In this document: positions 56,673 to 64,000 of the stretch, piece by piece
How the letters are laid out: every line of letters begins with the position of its first letter
How positions within the stretch are numbered: position 1 is the stretch's first letter
Source of the DNA: Vandiemenella viatica
Lineage: Eukaryota; Arthropoda; Insecta; Orthoptera; Morabidae
Length of the DNA: 64,000 bases
Assembly: GCA_031002005.1 (NCBI GenBank)
Contig: CM061918.1
Coordinates: forward strand, 62,964,531-63,028,530
Reading direction: 5' to 3'
Notes under the pieces: generated by a model
The model's input: only the letters and a program-made list of their open reading frames with translations
What the model was told of the DNA's origin: nothing
Databases searched by the model: none
Translations under genes and position numbers: made by a program

Positions 56673-57675
56673 ACCGGCCAAAGTGTTGTGAGAGTTTTAC
56701 ACCACTTTCCCGCGCTGTTATTATGAAGCTTCGACTTCCGCGCGCTGCCGTACTCGGTCGATCCACGACGCCGGACTCATCTGCCGCCTCACGCGGGTAA
56801 TGCAAACCTTGTGGTACCGCGACCACTGCGATTCGCGTGCTCCGCCCAGAAAGCGGCTCTGAGCCTATTGACATAGGCGAATTGCAGACAGCCTCCGCAT
56901 TATTATATTTCTTACGGCTCCGTATTCCGAGAGATCTCGTGCACTCAACGACATTTTATGTTCAGCTAGTCGTGGCATATCTTTGACTGAAAACCAATAA
57001 CTTAAATCTAATAACGTTCCATAACATCTTGACTTTTTGCGGACCGGTTATACTCATGTACTTTATTGATTGTTTATATCAGTGTACTAGTTATGGCGCC
57101 CATGATGATATTGTAACTATCACAATCCTTTGTGCGGATTAAATGTTGTAAAAGCGTAATTTTCTTTGATTAATGGACTAAGGATAAGAACCCATCTTTA
57201 TGCTAAGTATAAATGTTACCTATATACATTTCTGGTCCAGGTCTCTCGATTTTCGCGGGAAAATTAGTTACTATTGTATTGAAACGTCCTTTTTAGGGGT
57301 TGAGACATTATAATACTTATTTACGATGTTCTCTGAATGGATATTGCGAGAAGAATGAGTGCCAAGATGAGGAAAGCAATAGGGGATCATGACCTTGAAA
57401 TTGGTTTCAATCATAATGAAATAGCAAAGTTTTGATGTATAGGTAAGGGAGTGAGGAACCGCAAGTTATTATCCATTTGCCGAATAATTTATTTAAAAAA
57501 CGCCACATAATGTGACATTTCCCTTTGCACTATATGCCGGCTTTCCATGAAATACTATCACTATCTGCCAACGACATTATGTACACTACTGTTTGTGAAA
57601 AATCCAACATCCAAAAGGATTTGTCGTACCGTTACATTGCAGCTTGCACAGAGCACGCTGTTAAGTCAGTGATGC
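56673..57675. other. no gene; possible LINE scrap
   Basis: GC-rich to about 56880, then AT-rich. 57330-57500 shows a faint plus-strand match to the CR1/L2-like LINE end (CATGACCTTGAAATTGG, GGTAAGGGAGTGAGG). Confidence 0.4.
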
Positions 57676-57677
57676 GT

Positions 57678-58007
57678 TGTGATACTATCGATGATTTGTG
57701 ACGTAGTTATAATTATAAAGAATTCAGTTCTTTCGATTCAAACAGTTTTTGTTTATTGTATATTATTTTAATCCACTAGGGATTATATCGAAACTGGGCA
57801 ATCTCCGAAGATGCAGGTTCTTTTAGGCAATGATAATCACAAGCACCCGATCTACTCTTCTACGCCGATAGCCAACATCTGTTGAGTATTATAGCACCCT
57901 ATATCGTCTTGCTTTTCTCTAAGAGTATATATTATTAATTTTCATCCTTGCTCAAGGAGCTAAATATTATGTTCTTTTTTAAAAAAAATATTTCCGTTAT
58001 GTCACAG
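57678..58007 (+). repeat. inverted-repeat arm, left
   Basis: About 330 bp inverted relative to 60139-60482, roughly 85-90 percent identical by eye. Shared blocks include GATGATTTGTGA near the outer end, AACAGTTTTTGTTTATTGTA, and CTTGCTTTTCTCTAAG near the inner end. Confidence 0.85.
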
Positions 58008-58009
58008 CG

Positions 58010-58990
58010 TGTATGGAACAAGTGGATAGTAGGAGGTCGTACACAGTGACCAACAGGTACTAGACCACACTATGTGACTACAGCGTAGAATGACTACCAT
58101 CTTGTCCTCATGGCCATAACCGACATAACAGCTTCGACTTTGCAGCGTTGCAAAGGAGACCGATATGTCTTCGTCGACGGTTCGATACCGTCTGCTGGGA
58201 GATGGACTGGTGGCACGCATGCCACTGCGTCGGCTTCCAACGACCAGAAATCACCAACTCCTCAGACTGAAATTGGCACTTAATCGCCGTCACTGGCGAG
58301 CTGAGAATCAAAATGCAGTGTTTTCACACGAGACTCGCTTCAACTTGCCCTACAGTGATGGCCGCGAACGTGTTAGACGCTACCGTGACGAACGAGATCG
58401 GGCAGACTGCATTGTCGATCAGTATAACGGACTAACGCCAGGTATGATATTTTAAGACGTCACTGTCTGAAAAACACGATCTTGTCTCCAATGCACTGAG
58501 GTAAATCAGAATAACAACCGCTACATTCGGGAGATTTTAAAGCCCGAGTCATTGCTGCTTCTGCGGATAGCTCCACATGCCTAACTTTAACGGGACTATA
58601 TTCTACCACTTGTGGCGAGGAATGCGTACGCCTTCTTCGGAGAACGACGGGTACCACTGCTTCCCTAGCCTGCACGTTCACCTGGAACATGTCTGGGATA
58701 TGATCGGTTGGCAACTTGTTCGTTCTGGTCCTCCTGCAACCAATGTCGGTGCTTTACGGATGTGCCTGCAAACCGCGTCGCAATGTTTGCCCCAGCAGCA
58801 TATCCACGCAGTCGTTGATGCCATATCACGAGTTGCAGCACGTGGTGGCTTCACACCGTGCTGAACTCTCACGCTCGAAGTGATGTACAGTTCTATAATT
58901 CTAATTTTTTGTATATTGTAACGTCCCTAACCTTGGAATAATTTGAATTGTAATCACATGTCCCCTTCTTGGTCTTACAATTTTCACAGT
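58010..58990 (+). pseudogene. Tc1-like transposase, decayed
   Basis: Plus strand, directly after the left arm. Pieces: a helix-turn-helix linker region (58085-58260), RRHWRAENQNAVFSHETRFN (58282-58341), GLTPGMIF (58432-58455), then, after frameshifts, the C-terminal part (HVWDMIGWQLVRSGPP near 58688 and VVDAISRVAARGGFTPC up to 58861). The first catalytic acid is a histidine (SHETRF). Same family as 11650-12260. Termini not found. Confidence 0.75.
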
Positions 58991-59079
58991 GTTTGTTGAC
59001 AGCAGCGAGTAGTCATCTAAGTAAACTAAGAGACGATTAAACGTATTTACAGCCGCTGTTAGGATTGCAGCGTACTTAC

Positions 59080-59248
59080 AGACACTGCAGGTAGGTCCTC
59101 CGTAGCCGTGCAGACAGAGGCAGGTGTCTGGGGCGACACACGTCCCGTGCAGACAGTCGTTGGAGCAGACGGCGATGCAGCGGTCTCCAGAGGAACTCTT
59201 GGTGTAACCTTGGCAACAGTCTTGCACCGGGCGCGTCTTCACTAGAGT
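59080..59248 (-). CDS. drpr: draper/MEGF10-like exon: EMI end and first EGF
   Basis: 169 nt; acceptor TTGTGTGTTGTGCAG above 59248 and a strong donor GTAAGT below 59080, ending after one base of a codon. It encodes TLVKTRPVQDCCQGYTKS, the C-terminal edge of an EMI domain with its CC-x-GY signature, then CIAVCSNDCLHGTCVAPDTC, then LCLHGYGGPTCSV, an EGF module with the HGTCVAPDTC core seen just after the EMI domain in Draper, MEGF10 and PEAR1. The frame continues exactly into exon 44333-44579. The signal peptide and the main part of the EMI domain must lie upstream; nothing convincing is visible between 59249 and 64000. PEAR1-like or another EMI-EGF receptor is the alternative. Confidence 0.8.
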
Positions 59249-59683
59249 CTGCACAACACACAAGTTGAAAAGGGTGTTACTAGTATAACAAAACTTTTAG
59301 TAAGTAATGGAGACACAAAAAAAAATTGGAGTTAAAACTTTTATAGGCGCGTTACGCAATGTTTGGAAGGGGGTAAATCTGTGCGTTCGTGACGTTACGT
59401 CCCCCTCACGTTACCATCACGCCATCTGATGCCTGTGTATGTACATTTTTCGTGAAATCTTTATACATACACACAGTTTTTATCCGATTTTGATGGAAAT
59501 TTGCATACGTATACTTTAAAACAAACAGAATAACACTGTTTACATTTGACTTACAAAAACCTAAACCCTCTCCTCCTTTCCTCCCCCTACCCTCCTTATT
59601 TTCTGTCAACGTTTTTCATACAAACCCATAGTTTTTATCCGATTTTGATAGCAGTTAGCACACGTATGCTTCAAAACAAGGCG

Positions 59684-60050
59684 GTAGAGTAGCTCAGCGG
59701 TTAAGGCGATTTTTCAATGAGTAAAATCTTATGGGTTCTCATTTCCGATATGCTAATGTTAGCAGTATATCTGTTGTGGTCTGGTTGCTCAGTGATTAAG
59801 GTATCTGACTTGAGCGTAAAGTCCCCGATTCCAATCTTTGTCTCGGCGGGTATTTTCATAGACTATTAACCAGACCTTCACGTCTGGAATAGTTTGCTGT
59901 GTAATGTAAAGTACGCCAGGACGCTTCTGTGGTTCGCATTCCACGTTAAACTGTTAAGTCCGCTGTACCTGGTAGCACTACCGGATTAGGTTAAGACAGG
60001 AGCGGAAAGCGCAGCCAGTACTAACCCATGTCATTACGTCCACACGGGAC
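59684..60050 (+). mobile_element. second SINE family, with an extra tRNA-like head
   Basis: GAGTAGCTCAGCGGTTAAGG (59689) is an A-box-like start. A second head (GTTGCTCAGTGATTAAGG at 59783, ATTCCAATC B-box-like) is followed by the GTCTCGGCGGG, TTGCTGTGTAATG and GATTAGGTTAAG blocks that also occur at 12838-13100. Confidence 0.55.
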
Positions 60051-60138
60051 TCTTATTATTTAGTATATCTATAACTATAAATTTGACGTGTTGCGCATAT
60101 AGTGTTAATGGTTTTACGTTTTCACTTCTGTCGGCAGT

Positions 60139-60482
60139 TGTGAAATAACGGAAGTATTTTTTTTTAAAAAAGAGAAAAGAATTTAATATTTAGCTCCTTG
60201 AGCAGTGATGAAAATTAATAATATATACGCTTAGAGAAAAGCAAGAAGACATAGGTTGCTATGGAAATATATACTCAAGAGATGGTAGCTATCGGCGTAG
60301 TAGCATAGATCGGGTGCTTGGGATTATCATTGTCTAAAAGAACCTGCATCTTTGGAGATTACCCAATTTCGATGTAATCCCTAGTGGATTAACATAATAT
60401 ACAATAAACAAAAACTGTTTGAATCGAAAGAACTGAATTATTTATAATTATAACTACTTCACAAATCATCGGTAATATCACA
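60139..60482 (-). repeat. inverted-repeat arm, right
   Basis: Partner of 57678-58007; its complement carries the same blocks in the same order with scattered substitutions and a few indels. The two arms enclose about 2.1 kb with the Tc1 remnant, draper-like exon 59080-59248 and the SINE. Confidence 0.85.
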
Positions 60483-60484
60483 CA

Positions 60485-62175
60485 GTCCCCAAAAACTGCC
60501 AATTGGTTTGTTTTTTAATTCTGCCCTTTTCTCTTCTTTCAAGGGTTTCGTCTGTCTCCAAAAGACCCTTTATTAAATGATACCCAAGACGCATCGCAAA
60601 CACCATTCTACGATTGAGTGACTTCCTGCAGTTTGATTGATTAACTCGATACCCAGAACCAAACATTGGTGGATGGTCATCATGGTTGATATGGTAACCG
60701 TGCTGACATGTTAATAGGAAAAACAGACTGTTTATTTTCGAATCTTACATGTAATCATCAAATCATCTTTCTCTTCATCACCTTACTCAAATATTTTGCT
60801 GTCAGCTGCCTTTGATATGTTTTTTTACTCACCGTTGACATGGTCAAATTTCATGCTTTGGTTTTATGACCCCATACCCTCGCTGACTCCAAGAATTTTA
60901 TACCTACTACCAGGTCGTACTAAGTAATGAGGGAAGTGAATCATTACCATCTGTCTCTGTATTTGACTGTTATTAGGTTCTTCGTTGGTTTAATTTATAT
61001 ATATCGATTAATTAAAAACTCCACCAGAAGGTTATGTTGAAGATTTGTTTATTTGCTCAAAACGAAGTCAGAGATATTCACAAGCATAGATACAATACAG
61101 AGATGCACTTCTGAGCCGTCGCAAATAAAATCTCTGTGAACCCAACTTGAAAAACTAACTGGATGAATCTCTCTGTAAAACTGAATACTGAATCTGTCCA
61201 GCCGATCTGTTTATATAGTCTCTATCGAAATTACGAGAATTCTTTAAAGGCATCCGCCCGATATTTCTCGAACATTAACAATCACTCAAACAATCAAACA
61301 TATTAAAAAACAATCGGAATTAATACAAAATTACTTAACAACATTACAAAATGATCAGAAATGGTAATTAGAGATACTTAAATACAAAATTATTTGCAGA
61401 AATCATCTCAAACTGTAGAAAATTGTCCTGTAGACATCATAACTTGCATTAATACATGGAATTACAAACATTTAAGAAATTCTCTTGCACCATTCGGTTC
61501 TTAAACATATTAAATGGACTTTAAATAATTTTCTTTCATGAAACAAAGTCTATATACACTGATTTACAAGAAATTACAAAACAAACATACCAGATCATAT
61601 TCAAGCAAACTTTAGCTCACTACAAATACTTCATACAGTACAATACTATTCAAAATTCAGGTATGAGGGCTGTTACACTGTGTTGTGTATGATGACTTTT
61701 TTGTGTGTGAAATATGTAGTTTATGAGCCTGAAATTGGGGATCGTTCCGACATTCGTCTTGATGGCTGGGAAAAACCGTCTGATAACCGCAGTCAGGAAG
61801 GTCGATACGCGTGCCCGACCCCGTTGTACTTCCTCTATACTGTGTGCGGCTCTGAGTTACACTGGCGGGTACGTACGACCATCAAGTAATATACATGATA
61901 TACATTATCTTTGTTTCTGCCACAGTTGAATGACTGAGCAAGTGGGCACCCGCCAACCTCTCATCCTCGCAGAACAGCAGTTCAGCCCCACTTGTGTGCA
62001 ACGAATCCAATCACAGCGGCTTCTTCATAAATGGACCGCAACTAGGCCTGTCAAGCTATTTTCACCACGACCTGCGGTGCGCCTCCGGAACAGAACACCG
62101 CTTCCTTTTTCCTCGCCGGGAATGAACGTCAGTATCGGGGTCATTAGGGTAATTGCTATTTCTGCATTTTTTTTA
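60485..62175. other. no gene recognised
   Basis: AT-rich with several ORFs under 100 codons and no recognisable domain. No EMI-domain exon seen on the minus strand. Confidence 0.4.
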
Positions 62176-62179
62176 AAAA

Positions 62180-62370
62180 TTTTTTTTTTACTAATTGCTT
62201 TGCGCCTCGTCGACGGCTAAGGTCATTAGAGGCGGGATGGGACTGGGGACAAGGAACGGGAAGGAATTCGGCCATGGATTTTTTGAGGAAGCATCCCGGT
62301 ATTCACCTGGAGTGATTTGGGGAAACCATGGAAAACCGAAATTTGGATGCCCGGACGGGGATTCGAACCC
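62180..62370 (-). mobile_element. tRNA-derived SINE, head truncated
   Basis: T-run, tail block (GCCTCGTCGACGGC at 62203), full body (GGAAGGAATTCGGCCATGG), and the head as far as GGGGATTCGAACCC; the rest of the head is missing. Confidence 0.8.
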
Positions 62371-62415
62371 ATTGTTAAGCGGGTGAAGTAAGCTGAACCA
62401 TGATTTTTCGTTTGT

Positions 62416-63210
62416 GACATTGTCTTGTTAACAGAGAGGGCTGAGGATATTGAGAAGTTACTGAATGGCATGAACAAAATACTGAAGGAAGTTTTTGGAC
62501 TGAATATAAATCAAAGCAAGACAACAGTGATGAAATGAAGCAGAAATGATACCAAAACTAGTGGGTTAAATATAAAAATAGGATCGGATGCAATAGGAGA
62601 AGTAAGAGAATTCTGTTACTTGGGAAGTAAAATTACAACCGATGGCCGAAGCAGGAATGATGTTAAAAGCAGAATAGCATTAGCAAAAAGAGCCTTCATG
62701 AAAAAGAGAAACCTTTTAGTTTCAAATATTGATCTAGGAATTAGAAAGAACTTTTTAAAACTCTTTGTGTGGAGCACAGCACTTTATAGTAGCGAAACAT
62801 GGACTTTAGGAATACCTGAAATAAAGAAAATTGAAGCATTTGAAATGTGGTGCTACAGAAGAATGCTGAAAATTAAGTGGACAGACAAAGTAAGAAATGA
62901 ACGAGTTTTGGAAATGATGGGTGAGAAAAGAAGTTTATGGAAGAAGCTTACAGGAAGAAGGGACAGGCTGGTAGGTCATATTTTGAGACATGCAGGATTG
63001 GTTAATTTGTTAGTGGAGGGAACAGTCGAAAGTAAGAACTGTAGAGGAAGACAGAAATTAGAATATATGAAGCAGATAATTGAGGGCGTGGGCTGTAAGG
63101 GGTATAGTCGAAAGACTGATGACAGCAAAAAAAAAAAAGTGGCATAGGCATCAAGCGAAACTGTCATCTGGCGCAGAAAGGATCTCCTCGTAGAATGAAT
63201 GAAATAAACT
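62416..63210 (+). mobile_element. RTE-like LINE RT C-terminus, well preserved
   Basis: From 62431 (TERAEDIEKLLNGMNKIL, one stop near 62536) into an unbroken 175-codon frame (62620-63147): GSKITTDGRSRNDVKSRIAL, FVWSTALYSSETWTLG, IEAFEMWCYRRMLKIKW, then GRRDRLVGHILRHAG and a C-terminal KLEYMKQIIEGVGC. These are the post-catalytic RT and C-terminal regions of a non-LTR retrotransposon; clade placement by eye is tentative. The copies at 218-665 and 7630-9290 derive from the same family. Confidence 0.8.
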
Positions 63211-63214
63211 AAAA

Positions 63215-64000
63215 TTCTTAATCCTTAGACTGGTAGCCTCTACTGTACATGCCTGAATATGCAAATTTTCAGTCTGTTAAAAAAATTGTAACAATCATAA
63301 GTCATCCTTAAACATCTTAATATGAAAGTAAAATATTTAATATTAACGTTAAGATAATATAATTAATTTATTGTTTCACGAATTATAAATTTATGATTTA
63401 TGATATTGATGTGAGTTTACGAGTATCTGTGCAGGGCAAAGAATATCAGGCGGAAATGGGGCCGGAGAAAAGATATAAATGCATAAATCAAGAATGGAAA
63501 AAAAAAGAGTCGATGGTGAGATGTAAACCAAGGGAGGATATTAGTTGAATTGCAAGGAGAAGAGTTAATAGCATTGCATAAATTATTTCAAACTGATGGG
63601 CAAAAGATTCTGTATAAGTGTAAATTGTAAAAAAAGTTGTAAAGTATTAAGAAAAGTAGGAGAATAAAACTTGGTTCAATTTGTGAATGTATTTGAAGTA
63701 AAATATATTTGACGAATATTTTGTTGTGATAGAATAAATACTACGATAAAGAAGTATGAACGTTTATTTCAGGTATCGTAGAAAAAAAAGCTATGAGGCC
63801 TTTTTGAAACATGACGGTAAAGCGACCATTGTGTAATTAAGTTGTAAGATAAAGGATTATATAAGATGTTCTCAACCTGCCTGGGGACGAAAGACAAGAT
63901 ATGTTGAGGTAAAGACTAGTTAATAGTAACCAAGTTAAGACACAGTCACTAAAGACAAAGATCGTATGTCATAAATAAAAACACTTTTCACGATCATATT
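63215..64000. other. no gene recognised
   Basis: AT-rich; 63430-63600 is purine-rich with no open frame. Nothing supportable. Confidence 0.4.

Noticed and set aside
59684..60050. Missing EMI-domain exon of the draper-like gene upstream of 59248
   Set aside because: This stretch is SINE sequence, and no minus-strand cysteine/aromatic pattern of an EMI domain with splice sites was seen up to 64000.
1..64000. CRISPR array, operon, phage or prokaryotic defence system
   Set aside because: No regularly spaced direct repeats or compact gene strings; intron-containing coding sequence and eukaryotic transposons show a nuclear insect genome.

Overview
The window looks like a piece of a large, repeat-rich insect nuclear genome, probably a polyneopteran (orthopteroid) insect. 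The basis is: split exons with GT-AG introns, no prokaryotic gene organisation, tRNA-derived SINEs of a kind I associate with orthopteroid insects, CR1/L2-like, Jockey-like and RTE-like non-LTR retrotransposons, and many cut-and-paste DNA-transposon derivatives. The order is an inference; no search was run. A run of exactly 1000 N (36938-37937) is an assembly gap.

Host coding sequence is sparse. The best gene is on the minus strand: four exons (59080-59248, 44333-44579, 40821-40941, 40483-40620) that join in frame across three GT-AG introns of about 14.5 kb, 3.4 kb and 200 bp. They encode 225 codons holding the end of an EMI domain, one EGF module and four laminin-type EGF modules, the layout of Draper/MEGF10-class engulfment receptors. 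The signal peptide, the rest of the EMI domain, later EGF repeats, the membrane span and the cytoplasmic tail are not recognisable in the window. A second, weaker candidate is a single plus-strand first coding exon (34115-34265) resembling the start of the small NATD1/GNAT-like acetyltransferase family.

The rest is mostly mobile DNA. (1) 1-13 kb: RTE-like LINE pieces, SINEs, a hammerhead-ribozyme-like motif (2471-2523, minus), a deleted Tc1 element, a GC-rich island with an RFX-type X-box, a LINE-into-LINE insertion, and Harbinger-like and hAT-like MITEs. (2) 13-24 kb: a decayed Tc1 element, a third Harbinger-like MITE, a long-TIR element, and a 2-kb CR1/L2-like LINE cut by a hAT MITE with a perfect 8-bp target duplication. 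(3) 24-40 kb: two copies of a C-rich hAT MITE, a LINE RNase H region, a 358-bp inverted-repeat element with a perfect 8-bp duplication, a deleted mariner-like element, several LINE tails, and a 372-bp spacerless palindrome. (4) 40-64 kb: the draper-like exons, whose introns hold pogo-, LINE-, SINE-, hAT- and Tc1-derived sequence. Exon 59080-59248 sits between two inverted arms of about 330 bp. Coordinates of diverged repeats are approximate; those with target duplications are to the base.
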